A program made the translations under genes and the position numbers. 35,133 nucleotides of DNA from SIG459 sp045538735 (lineage in GTDB: Bacteria > Bacillota > Clostridia > Oscillospirales > Oscillospiraceae): the NCBI GenBank assembly GCA_045538735.1, contig JAZSRY010000026.1, forward strand, positions 1 through 35,133, read 5' to 3'. Below are positions 7,902-15,477 of this stretch, piece after piece. The stretch's first letter is position 1. Each line of letters opens with the position of its first letter. The notes under the pieces were generated by a model that saw only the letters and a list, made by a program, of their open reading frames with translations, did no database searches and had not been told where the DNA came from.

Positions 7902-8948
7902 ATGAGTATACTTGAGAGATTTGTCATATTTGAGCGTGACATTGCAATAGACCTTGGAACCTCCAGCACCCGTCTTTATGTTCGCGGAAAGGGCGTTGCC
8001 ATGCGTGAGCCCACCGTTGTTGCCGTGGACAAGACTACGGGTAAGATGATGAAGGTTGGCGATGAGGCACATAAGATGCTGGGACGCACCCCTGCAAACA
8101 TTGTTGCCATCCATCCCATTGCAGCCGGTGTCATCTCCGACTATGATATGACAACTCTGATGCTCCACGAGCTCATCTCCCGCGTTACCAGCTTCAGCTT
8201 TTTTAAGCCCTGCGTCATTGTAACCGTTCCCAGCTCTATTTCCGGTGTTGAGGAGCGCGCCATTATTGACGCCACCATTGAAGCAGGCGCAAGAAAGGTA
8301 TACCTTCTTGAAACTGCGGTTGCAACTGCCTGCGGTGCCGGCATAGATATCTCCAAGCCCGAAGGCCATATGGTTATTGATATTGGCGGCGGCACCACCG
8401 AGATTGCCGTTGTTTCTCTGGGCGGCGTTGTTGAGTGTGAGTCCATCAAAACTGCAGGAGATGCTTTTGACGAGGCCATTGTGAAATACATAAGACGTAA
8501 GCACAATGTTCTCATCGGTCTGCGCACGGCTGAGGAGCTGAAGATTAATATTGGCTGCGCCTATCCCCGCAAGGAAGTTTCCGCGCAGGAAGTCAAAGGC
8601 CGCTGCCTTCTCACCGGTCTTCCCAAAACCGTCACCGTCAATTCCTATGATATAATTGAAGCTCTTGAAGAGCCCATCACCACCATTCTTGAGACCGTCC
8701 ATATGGTTCTCGAGCGCACTCCCCCCGAGCTGGTCGGCGATATTTCTGTCAACGGAATTGTCATCAGCGGCGGCGGAAGCCTTGTATGGGGTCTGGATAA
8801 GCTCATCACCAGCCGCACCGGTATTGAGGCCGTTGTTGTTGACGATCCTCTTGCCTGCGCTGCCTACGGCGCCGGTAAGATGCTCCGAGAGCTGCCCCGT
8901 ATGCAGGACGGTATGATAAACCTGGCCCGCAGAAAACAGATGAAGTAA
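7902..8948 (+). CDS. mreB: rod shape-determining protein MreB/Mbl family
   Basis: A 348-residue actin-like cytoskeletal ATPase that directs lateral cell-wall synthesis at the inner membrane face. Phosphate 1 motif DLGTSST is at residues 17-23, phosphate 2 IDIGGGTTE near 158 and the adenosine motif VISGGGSLV near 286. The N-terminal MSILERFVIFERDIAIDLGTS is typical of the family. The ATG has GAGGTGA at 8 nt. It is a stand-alone gene: mreC and mreD do not follow, so it could be the Mbl or MreBH-type paralogue rather than the mreBCD copy. It ends directly at the border of a MITE-like element that contains its terminator. Confidence 0.96.
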   Translation: MSILERFVIFERDIAIDLGTSSTRLYVRGKGVAMREPTVVAVDKTTGKMMKVGDEAHKMLGRTPANIVAIHPIAAGVISDYDMTTLMLHELISRVTSFSFFKPCVIVTVPSSISGVEERAIIDATIEAGARKVYLLETAVATACGAGIDISKPEGHMVIDIGGGTTEIAVVSLGGVVECESIKTAGDAFDEAIVKYIRRKHNVLIGLRTAEELKINIGCAYPRKEVSAQEVKGRCLLTGLPKTVTVNSYDIIEALEEPITTILETVHMVLERTPPELVGDISVNGIVISGGGSLVWGLDKLITSRTGIEAVVVDDPLACAAYGAGKMLRELPRMQDGMINLARRKQMK

Positions 8949-8949
8949 A

Positions 8950-9263
8950 TAAAAAATGCACTGCTAAAGGCGGACTCACATAGGGATTTATACGCTTCAA
9001 AGAGTATCTTTTCCCGCAATACTTCAAATAAAATCCACGGCAGGCGTCAGCCTTGCCGTGGATTTTTTCTTTGTTTTGCAGAAAAATCTTTCCCTTTGAA
9101 GTGCTTTGCAGTTTTGAATATTAGATTTTTTCTCGCAGCAACACCGATGAGCGGAGAAATACTTTGTGTATTTCAAGAGCAGCGGAGGAAGATGCGGGGA
9201 AAAAGATTTATTCAAAACCGTGTAAACCCCTGTGTGAGGCCCCCTAATGCAGTGCATTTTTTA
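8950..9263. mobile_element. MITE-like element with ~46-bp terminal inverted repeats and TA flanks
   Basis: This 314-bp gap holds no gene. Its two ends are inverted copies: the outermost 16 bases (8949-8964 and 9249-9264) match perfectly. About 38 of the first 46 positions agree, and similarity continues weakly inward (ATCTTTT-CCC-GCA). TA dinucleotides flank both termini, as expected for insertion of an IS630/Tc1-mariner-type non-autonomous element. Internally there is a strong terminator hairpin (9030-9066) and a second stem-loop GAAATAC-tttgt-GTATTTC (9156-9174). The element begins right after the mreB stop codon and ends 3 bp before the antiporter stop, so it now forms the whole convergent intergenic region. 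Confidence 0.7.
9030..9069. terminator. terminator of mreB inside the inverted-repeat element
   Basis: The stem AAAATCCACGGC-AGGC / GCCT-TGCCGTGGATTTT, with one bulge and a four-base loop, is followed by a T-run on the + strand. The reverse strand reads ATTTTATTTG after the stem, so weaker termination of the convergent antiporter transcript is possible. Confidence 0.85.
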
Positions 9264-9266
9264 TGT

Positions 9267-10559
9267 TCAGCCATTGGCTTTGGATGCTATCTGATTCTGG
9301 CGGCGGTTTTTGACATCCTCGCTCTTGGGCTTGATGTCGCCGGCCTTTGTAAGAGCAATTTTGGTCATCATAGGTCCGAAGAGTTCGTATACGAGAACAC
9401 CGAGAAGAATAATGTTGCGAACTATCATTCCGTCATGTCCGAGATAGGTGGAAGCGGTAAGACTCATGCCCAAAGCAACACCCGCCTGGGGGAAAAGAGT
9501 AATGCCCAAATATTTATTAACGGGAGCGGCACAGCCCATTGCACGGGAGGAGAGGCCTGCACCGAAGTATTTACCGATGCATCGAGTAATTATGTAAACC
9601 AAGCCGATTATTACCATAAGATAATCGGAAAATACATCGAGTCGAAGTTCGGCACCGCTGAGCACAAAGAAGAGGGCGAAAAGGGGAGCGGTCCAACGGT
9701 CGGATTTTTCCATAAGCTCATCGGCGAGGGGGCAGGTGTTGCAGAAAATAGTGCCCAGCATCATGCAGACGAGAAGGGTGGAGAAGCCAACGGTGACGGA
9801 GCCGATTTCGAACTTGAGGGTGGAGAGGGCAACGGTGAGAATAACGAAGCCTATAATGAGGGTCATGCGGTTTCTGTTGGAATGGAAGAGCTTTTCTATG
9901 GTATTGAGAATATAGCCCATTACAGCGCCGAGAATAAGGGAGCCGATGATCTCAATCAAGGGCTCAACTATAATGGAGATAATATCCACTGCACCCACGA
10001 GGAGGGCGCGGGCAATGCCGAAGGCAACTGCGAAGCAGACAAGACCAACAGCATCGTCAAGGGCGACAACGGGGAGAAGAATATCGGTGACGGGTCCCTT
10101 TGCCTTGTACTGACGGACAACCATAAGAGTTGCCGCAGGGGCGGTAGCGCTGGCAATGGCGCCGAGAGTGATGGCAGCGGGGAGGGAGAGGGTTTCAGGG
10201 AAAGCGAAATGGAGACCGATCATGGCAGCCTCAACAAGAATAACAGCGCTGATACCCTCGCAGATGGCCACAACAACAGCCTTTTTGCCGGTGTTTTTGA
10301 GCTTGCCGAGGGTAAACTCATTGCCTATCGCAAAGGCAATGAAGCCGAGGGCCAGATTGCTTATCATACTGAGGGAGTGTATAGCCTCATAGCTGGTGAA
10401 GCCAAAACCTTCGATGCCCAGTCTGCCGAGGAAAAAGGGTCCGATAAGGATACCTGCAACAAGGTAGGCGGTTACATCGGGGAGTTTAAGTACATTCATA
10501 ATACGGGTCATCAGCAGACCTGCAATTAGAGCAACTGCTATAGAGAACAAAACTGTCAT
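9267..10559 (-). CDS. CPA2-family cation:proton antiporter
   Basis: A 430-residue integral membrane protein with about 12-13 hydrophobic segments. Family marks are the N-terminal LKLPDVTAYLVAGILIGP and the ion-site pair VALDDA at residues 166-170 (D168, D169). Two adjacent aspartates are typical of the electrogenic Na+/H+ members, whereas Kef/CPA1-type proteins usually have one. A further conserved stretch is APLFALFFVLSGAELRL near residue 293. There is no TrkA-N regulatory domain; only a short charged C-terminal tail remains. The ATG has AGAAGG 8 nt upstream and its own promoter at 10598-10626. It is monocistronic and convergent with mreB. Ion specificity (Na+ versus K+) cannot be read with certainty. 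Confidence 0.93.
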   Translation of the reverse strand: MTVLFSIAVALIAGLLMTRIMNVLKLPDVTAYLVAGILIGPFFLGRLGIEGFGFTSYEAIHSLSMISNLALGFIAFAIGNEFTLGKLKNTGKKAVVVAICEGISAVILVEAAMIGLHFAFPETLSLPAAITLGAIASATAPAATLMVVRQYKAKGPVTDILLPVVALDDAVGLVCFAVAFGIARALLVGAVDIISIIVEPLIEIIGSLILGAVMGYILNTIEKLFHSNRNRMTLIIGFVILTVALSTLKFEIGSVTVGFSTLLVCMMLGTIFCNTCPLADELMEKSDRWTAPLFALFFVLSGAELRLDVFSDYLMVIIGLVYIITRCIGKYFGAGLSSRAMGCAAPVNKYLGITLFPQAGVALGMSLTASTYLGHDGMIVRNIILLGVLVYELFGPMMTKIALTKAGDIKPKSEDVKNRRQNQIASKANG

Positions 10560-10597
10560 TTATATACCTTCTTGAATATCAATATTTCCAAGCATAG

Positions 10598-10626
10598 AAT
10601 ATACAACATTTTTATAAAACATACAA
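10598..10626 (-). promoter_or_regulatory. promoter of the antiporter gene
   Basis: On the minus strand TTGTAT (10626-10621), a 17-bp spacer and TATATT (10603-10598) lie 38 bp upstream of the antiporter ATG. Confidence 0.65.
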
Positions 10627-10689
10627 GGAGAAAATTAACGGAATTTCAAGGCTTTTAGAGCTTTTTTGCCGCCGAATTGCACATATGGT

Positions 10690-10718
10690 TTGCTCTGTGT
10701 GCGACAATATGATATACT
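10690..10718 (+). promoter_or_regulatory. promoter of the mrr-like gene
   Basis: TTGCTC (10690-10695), 17 bp, then an extended -10 TG-A-TATACT (TATACT 10713-10718). It lies 26 bp before the chosen ATG and is divergent from the antiporter promoter. A start codon upstream of this promoter (10685) is therefore unlikely. Confidence 0.7.
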
Positions 10719-10744
10719 GGCAAAAAAGCTGCGGGGTGAAAACA

Positions 10745-11797
10745 ATGACCTATAAAGAATTTATACGTGCCAATGAGGAACAAATCAGGAATATGCTGTA
10801 TGAGTGCCTTTCGGAGATGCCCCGTCTCAGACGCAAACAGCTTATTGAAGCTGTGGTCAGCCGCATTGGATTCAGTAATCAACAGCTTCAGAATACTTCT
10901 CCCGGAAGCCCTCTTATATCCGCGAAAAGCAGGATAGGCATGATACTGTCCGCGGCTGTTAAATCGGGCTATATTCTTGAAGATGAGCTGGGCTTTATGA
11001 GCCTTAACTCTTCAGAGATAAAGTTCGTGTCCAAGTATGTATGCCGTGACTATATTGTGGATGCCCTTCAGGGCGGGAAGAGCCTTACAAAGCAGGAGCT
11101 TTTCCGCTATGCGGAAGAACGCTTTTGTCAGTGCGAGATGAACGCCGAGGATAAAAATCTTGTACTCCGCTCAATTTTGGGACAGGTTCTTGCCCGATTG
11201 GAAGACGAAGGTCATATTGTCCGCGTTGGGGAGAAAATATGTCTTTCCGATAATCTGGATTATCCCAGCACCGAGCTCGGCAGCTATCTACGGGAAGCCG
11301 CACTTGGCGGAGATACGGAAAAGTTCTTCCTCAAATCTGTCCACACAATGGGCGGTGAGTGGTTTGAGTTTTATGCCGTTGAGCTTCTTGAAAAATATTT
11401 TCTTGAGTGCGGCAAAACCATACTCTCAGCCTCCGTATGCGGCGGCAGCGATGACGGCGGCATAGACGGAATCATTGAAACCGAGGACTGGCTTGGCTTC
11501 AAGGAAACAATCCTTATGCAGATGAAAAACCGCAATGCGATTATAACTCCTAAGGATGTCCGCGAATTCTATGGTGCGGTATGCGCAGAGCAGGGTTCCA
11601 GAGGACTTTATATGACAATTTCCTCTTTCCATCCCGATGCTCATGCCCTATTGGATAAGGTGGATAATCTCATCGGTCTTGACGGCCACCGCATATTCCT
11701 CATCGCGGAAAAATGCCAATACGGTCTTAAGTATGCCGACGGCAGACTTTGCATTGATGATGAGCTTTTCTTGAATCCTTTGGTTACAGAGGATTGA
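10745..11797 (+). CDS. Mrr-like restriction endonuclease (type IV), stand-alone
   Basis: A 350-residue protein. The first ~170 residues look like tandem winged-helix segments. The C-terminal part matches the Mrr_cat PD-(D/E)xK fold: conserved acidic EFYAVELLEKYF near 208, GGIDG with D241, then QMK at 259-261 as the Q-x-K variant. A helix with YGAVCAEQGSRGLYMTIS (276-293) gives the usual Mrr ending. Such enzymes cut modified or foreign DNA; some act under stress on the host chromosome. The ATG at 10745 has GGGGTGA at 5-6 nt and sits behind its own promoter; an upstream in-frame start at 10685 would overlap that promoter. No methylase or partner gene is nearby. Nuclease fold is confident; biological target is unknown. 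Confidence 0.88.
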   Translation: MTYKEFIRANEEQIRNMLYECLSEMPRLRRKQLIEAVVSRIGFSNQQLQNTSPGSPLISAKSRIGMILSAAVKSGYILEDELGFMSLNSSEIKFVSKYVCRDYIVDALQGGKSLTKQELFRYAEERFCQCEMNAEDKNLVLRSILGQVLARLEDEGHIVRVGEKICLSDNLDYPSTELGSYLREAALGGDTEKFFLKSVHTMGGEWFEFYAVELLEKYFLECGKTILSASVCGGSDDGGIDGIIETEDWLGFKETILMQMKNRNAIITPKDVREFYGAVCAEQGSRGLYMTISSFHPDAHALLDKVDNLIGLDGHRIFLIAEKCQYGLKYADGRLCIDDELFLNPLVTED

Positions 11798-11817
11798 ATC
11801 TAAGTTTACTAATTGAA

Positions 11818-11859
11818 AAAAACAGGGCGTGTATCTTTTGTGATACACACCCTGTTTTT
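11818..11859. terminator. bidirectional terminator between convergent genes
   Basis: The stem AAAACAGGG-GTGTATC / GATACAC-CCCTGTTTT, with one C-A mismatch, a TTTTGT loop and A/T tracts on both sides, serves the nuclease gene (+) and the convergent ORF at 11925-13019 (-). Confidence 0.9.
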
Positions 11860-11924
11860 GCATTTGCAGTAGTTTTGAGTTCGGATTCTCGTTAAAAGGA
11901 TTGAAACTCGAGTATAAATGGAAT

Positions 11925-13019
11925 CTATTTTTTGTCAATGCGATAGATTCTCACAGCGTCGGAAGGATTATATAAATACGCCCAAAAACTTTCGCTGCCA
12001 ACGCTGAGAATATGCCCATCAGCATAATCTATCGGCATGCCTTTTACATGCATTTTGGCAATGACTTTTAAGGAACCATCTACTATTGCGATACCGCTGC
12101 GCATATCAGTGAGAATTGCACGGTCTTTATCGTCAAACCAGCCAAACGTATAACCCCTGGGAACAATGATAGTCTTGTTTTTAAACGCCCCGGGTGCTTT
12201 ATCAGTAAAGTGAACATTATACCCTTCAAATGTAAGAACTCCATCATTCAAGAGTTCGCTACATAAATGTCCTATTGGAATCATAGGGACTGCGTCAAAT
12301 TCTTCTTGCGAAATTAGAGATAAGTTACCATGTTCAAAACGAACCGGACGAAGTGCACCCCTTTCATATACAGAATCAGGCGAGTCAAATCCAAAGTAAT
12401 AACAATGCTGCAGTTTTTGAAGGGATATGCCCCGTTCACCGGCTCTGTGCCAGAACAATTTACCTCTTTGTTCTGACACCTGCGTAAGCTTAATAGGAGC
12501 ATGTTTGCCTGAAATTTTTTCCTCTTCTGCATAATATTGCTGATATAGCTTATCACCGCGGACTCGGCGTAAAGAGTCAGGAGATTCTTCTAAAATTTCC
12601 GGCAGTGGGAGCAGACATACTCCAAAATATTCTTCCAGAAGTTCTACCTGATAATCAAGATCTGAACAAGAGAGAATTTTTGAGAGACGGCGTTTATTTC
12701 CACTTTCGTAGCCAACCAGAGCAGGAATACCATATAAATTTTTGCAGGCACTGGGCTCCATTTGAAAATATGATGCAGCTTTCTTGCCATTTTTGTAAAA
12801 CTCAAAAATAAGGGTTTCATCATCAAAAACATAAAACCATAAAACAGCTGCGTCTATAGTTCGAGAAATTTTCTTTGCCAGCTTTTTTAAATCAAAGGGA
12901 TCTTCCGGTTCTTCTTTTGGCATATATGTTTGCCAGCCTTCGGAGAAGGAGACAAAATCAGAATAACCACTTACTGCGTTGGACGAGTATACATGAATGC
13001 TGCTAAATGTAGTTCCCAT
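11925..13019 (-). CDS. hypothetical protein downstream of copA
   Basis: A 364-residue soluble protein that I do not recognise. No signal peptide or membrane span is visible. The N-terminal half (MGTTFSSIHVYSS..., then LWFYVFDDETLIFEFYKNGKK) looks like an alpha/beta domain. The last ~130 residues alternate short beta-type strands and turns (VLTFEGYNVHF, GYTFGWFDDKDRAILTD, IAIVDGSLKVIAKM, GHILSVGSESFWAYL) in a way that suggests part of a beta-propeller or similar. The ATG has AAGGAG about 9 nt upstream. Only 28 bp separate it from the copA stop, with no terminator, so it may be cotranscribed. Codons are more A/T-rich than copA, hinting at separate origin. The opening resembles some polymorphic-toxin immunity proteins, but this is a weak impression only. 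Confidence 0.7.
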   Translation of the reverse strand: MGTTFSSIHVYSSNAVSGYSDFVSFSEGWQTYMPKEEPEDPFDLKKLAKKISRTIDAAVLWFYVFDDETLIFEFYKNGKKAASYFQMEPSACKNLYGIPALVGYESGNKRRLSKILSCSDLDYQVELLEEYFGVCLLPLPEILEESPDSLRRVRGDKLYQQYYAEEEKISGKHAPIKLTQVSEQRGKLFWHRAGERGISLQKLQHCYYFGFDSPDSVYERGALRPVRFEHGNLSLISQEEFDAVPMIPIGHLCSELLNDGVLTFEGYNVHFTDKAPGAFKNKTIIVPRGYTFGWFDDKDRAILTDMRSGIAIVDGSLKVIAKMHVKGMPIDYADGHILSVGSESFWAYLYNPSDAVRIYRIDKK

Positions 13020-13047
13020 ATTTGTCTCTCCTTTTTATTGAACTGGC

Positions 13048-15267
13048 TTATCTGAATCTCTTGAGCCTCAAGGCGTTGCTGACAACGCTTATGCTGCTCA
13101 GCGCCATAGCGGCGCCTGCAAACATAGGCGGCAGCAGAGGCCCGCCAAGGGCGTAAATCACTCCCGCAGCAAGGGGGATGCCGCAGCAGTTATAGAAAAA
13201 GGCCCAGAAAAGATTTTGCTTTATAATGCGCATAACGGCCTTGCTGAGTCTCACGGCGTCATAAAGGGAAGTGAGCTCGCCGCCCATAAGGACAATGTCG
13301 GCAGATTCTATTGCAACATCGGTGCCGCTGCCGATTGCGATTCCAACATCCGCTGCGGCAAGGGCGGGGGCATCGTTTATACCGTCGCCGACCATCAAAA
13401 CCCTGTTCTCGCCGCTGCGGAGAGACTCAACAACTGCGGCCTTGTCTCCGGGAAGCACATTTGCCTTCCAGCTTTCGATACCCGCCTGCCGACATATTTC
13501 CCGGGCAGAACCTTCATTATCTCCGGTTAACATAACGCAGGAAATGCCAAGCTTTTTCAGGCCTTCAACGGCTGCAGCAGAATCGGGCTTGATGCTGTCC
13601 TTTGCGGAAATAAGGCCCATATAGCAGCCCTCTGCAGCCACATAGATCAATGTTGCGTCGGATATTTTATCGGGAATGGAGATGTTTTGCTCAACCATAA
13701 GAGCTTTATTGCCGGCAAGAACGGTTTTTCCGTCGACACTGCTTTTAATTCCCTTTCCGGGGATTACGGAGGAGCTTTCTGCGGGAAGAAGTTCAATGCC
13801 CGAATCCTCAGCGTGACGGATAATTGCAGAAGCGATGGGGTGGATGCTTGCTTTTTCGGCAGATGCGGCGTAGAGGAGAAGCGTTTTTTCATCAAAGCCA
13901 TTGGCGGGGCAGACGCGATTGACCTTCAGTCTGCCTTCGCTTACCGTTCCGGTTTTATCAAGAACGGCGGTATTGACATGGCTTAAAAGCTGCAGAGCTT
14001 CACCGCTTTTATAGAGTATCTTCATTTCGGCGCCTCTGCCTGTGCCAGCCATGATTGCTGTGGGAGTGGCAAGACCGAGAGAACAGGGGCAGGCGATAAC
14101 CAGAACAGATACAAAAATATTGAGTATAAATTCAAAATCCTTGCCGGCAATTGCCCAGATGACGGAGGCGATAACTGCGATTGCGATAACTGCGGGAACA
14201 AAGTATGCGGCAACAGTGTCGGCAAGCTTTGCGATAGGCGCTTTGCGGCTTTGGGCATCTTCAACCATTCTGATTATTTGGGAAAGTGTGGTATCTGAGC
14301 CAGTTTTTGTTGCGGCAAATACGATTTTTCCATCCAGATTGATGCTTGCACCTATTATCTCATCTCCAACGGAGATATTAACAGGATTACTCTCGCCGGT
14401 AAGCATACTTAAATCCACGCTTCCTTCTCCGCTTAAAACAGTGCCGTCGCAGGGAAAGCGCTCACCGGGAAGCACGCTTACAATGTCTCCAATGACAAGC
14501 TCAGAAGCGGGGATTTCCATTGTGTCGCCGTCTCTTGTAACGCGGGCAGTCTCGGGAGAGAGCTCCGTAAGGCGGGCTATGGCATCGCCGGTGCGTTTTT
14601 TGCTGCGGGCTTCCAGTGCTTTTCCAAGCATAACAAAGGCAATAACAATGGCCGACGATTCAAAGCAAAGGCTGTGAACATATTCCACGTCCCCGATAAA
14701 CACTCTGACGCTCACATAAATGCTGAAGAGGAATGCCGCGCTGGTACCTACGGCAACGAGGGAGTCCATATTTGGGTGAAGCCGGAAGAGAGAGGAAAAT
14801 CCGCTTGTAAAAAAGCTTCGTCCGCAAATGAGGATAGGAACAGTTAGCAGAAGCTGAGCTATAACATGCCCCAGGGGAGAGTGGTGCATATCGATAAAGG
14901 CGGGCAGAGGAGCGCCCATCATGTGAAACATGGAAACATAAAGAAGGGGAATGGCAAAACACAGGGCAAAAAGAGCGTTTTTGATTTGCCTTTGCAGAGC
15001 CTTTTCGGCTTCTTCCTTTTCCTGCTTTTTTGCTTTCAGGGCAGCAGAGTCTGCGGCAGATTGCTCCATGCAGCCATAGCCGAGTTTTTCAACAAGAGCC
15101 TCTATATCAGAGCAGGAGTATACGGAGTCATCGTATCTCACCAACATTTTTTCAGTGGCAAGATTGACTGAAACATATTCAATGCCGCTCTGTTTGCCTA
15201 AAAAGCGTTCTATTGCGGCGGAGCATGCAGCGCAGTGCATGCCGCTGATTTTATATTTGCCTTCCAT
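13048..15267 (-). CDS. copA: copper-translocating P1B-type ATPase (CopA)
   Basis: A 739-residue Cu+ exporter at the cytoplasmic membrane. One N-terminal HMA domain carries GMHCAAC (C12, C15). The actuator loop has LTGES near residue 291, and the ion-path motif CPC (ACPCSLG) is near 393. The phosphorylation site DKTGT is near 437 and GDGINDAP near 629. The last two helices carry YN and MxxSS, the signature set of Cu+ (P1B-1) pumps. The ATG at 15267 is preferred over the TTG two codons earlier, because GGAGG is 8 nt from the ATG and only 2 nt from the TTG. No copZ or csoR is adjacent; an unrelated-looking ORF follows 28 bp downstream. It makes a useful contrast with the domain-less paralogue at 22878. 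Confidence 0.97.
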   Translation of the reverse strand: MEGKYKISGMHCAACSAAIERFLGKQSGIEYVSVNLATEKMLVRYDDSVYSCSDIEALVEKLGYGCMEQSAADSAALKAKKQEKEEAEKALQRQIKNALFALCFAIPLLYVSMFHMMGAPLPAFIDMHHSPLGHVIAQLLLTVPILICGRSFFTSGFSSLFRLHPNMDSLVAVGTSAAFLFSIYVSVRVFIGDVEYVHSLCFESSAIVIAFVMLGKALEARSKKRTGDAIARLTELSPETARVTRDGDTMEIPASELVIGDIVSVLPGERFPCDGTVLSGEGSVDLSMLTGESNPVNISVGDEIIGASINLDGKIVFAATKTGSDTTLSQIIRMVEDAQSRKAPIAKLADTVAAYFVPAVIAIAVIASVIWAIAGKDFEFILNIFVSVLVIACPCSLGLATPTAIMAGTGRGAEMKILYKSGEALQLLSHVNTAVLDKTGTVSEGRLKVNRVCPANGFDEKTLLLYAASAEKASIHPIASAIIRHAEDSGIELLPAESSSVIPGKGIKSSVDGKTVLAGNKALMVEQNISIPDKISDATLIYVAAEGCYMGLISAKDSIKPDSAAAVEGLKKLGISCVMLTGDNEGSAREICRQAGIESWKANVLPGDKAAVVESLRSGENRVLMVGDGINDAPALAAADVGIAIGSGTDVAIESADIVLMGGELTSLYDAVRLSKAVMRIIKQNLFWAFFYNCCGIPLAAGVIYALGGPLLPPMFAGAAMALSSISVVSNALRLKRFR

Positions 15268-15413
15268 GCGCAATTCCTCCTGTATCAGTTTCCTATCATA
15301 TTATTTTTACAACATTTTGTGCCGAAAATCAAGAATGCCGAGAAGAGAAGAAAAAAGTGCTAATTTATTTCCCGCCATTTCCGAATTTTAAACAATTATT
15401 ATCAACAGCGTCC

Positions 15414-15447
15414 TGCGACACATTTTCCATATGCTCAATACTATAAT
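15414..15447 (+). promoter_or_regulatory. putative spoIIE promoter with a possible Spo0A box
   Basis: A good -10 TATAAT lies at 15442-15447, 31 bp before the spoIIE start, but no matching -35 is found at 17 bp. Upstream, TGCGACACA (15414-15422) reads on the minus strand as TGTGTCGCA, 7 of 9 matches to the Spo0A box TTTGTCGAA. spoIIE of Bacillus is a Spo0A-activated sigma-A promoter with an abnormal spacer, so a missing -35 plus a 0A-like box fits, but this is inference from a short match. Confidence 0.4.
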
Positions 15448-15477
15448 TTATGTAAACTAACTATAGGGGGCAAAAAT

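Noticed and set aside
9096..10529. 477-codon + strand frame rich in Gly/Glu/Asn opposite the antiporter
   Set aside because: Low-complexity translation of the reverse of hydrophobic codons; the real gene on the minus strand has clear CPA2 motifs and RBS.
10685..10744. 20-codon N-terminal extension of the Mrr-like protein
   Set aside because: This would place the coding start upstream of the probable -10 element; GGGGTGA and the ATG at 10745 are a better start.
11880..11918. CRISPR-repeat-like string containing GGATTGAAAC
   Set aside because: The motif resembles the end of type I repeats but occurs once, with no spaced copies and no cas genes in the window.
15268..15340. CopY/CsoR operator upstream of copA
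   Set aside because: Only a loose TACAACATTTTGT string is present; it does not match the TACAnnTGTA cop box and no regulator gene is adjacent.
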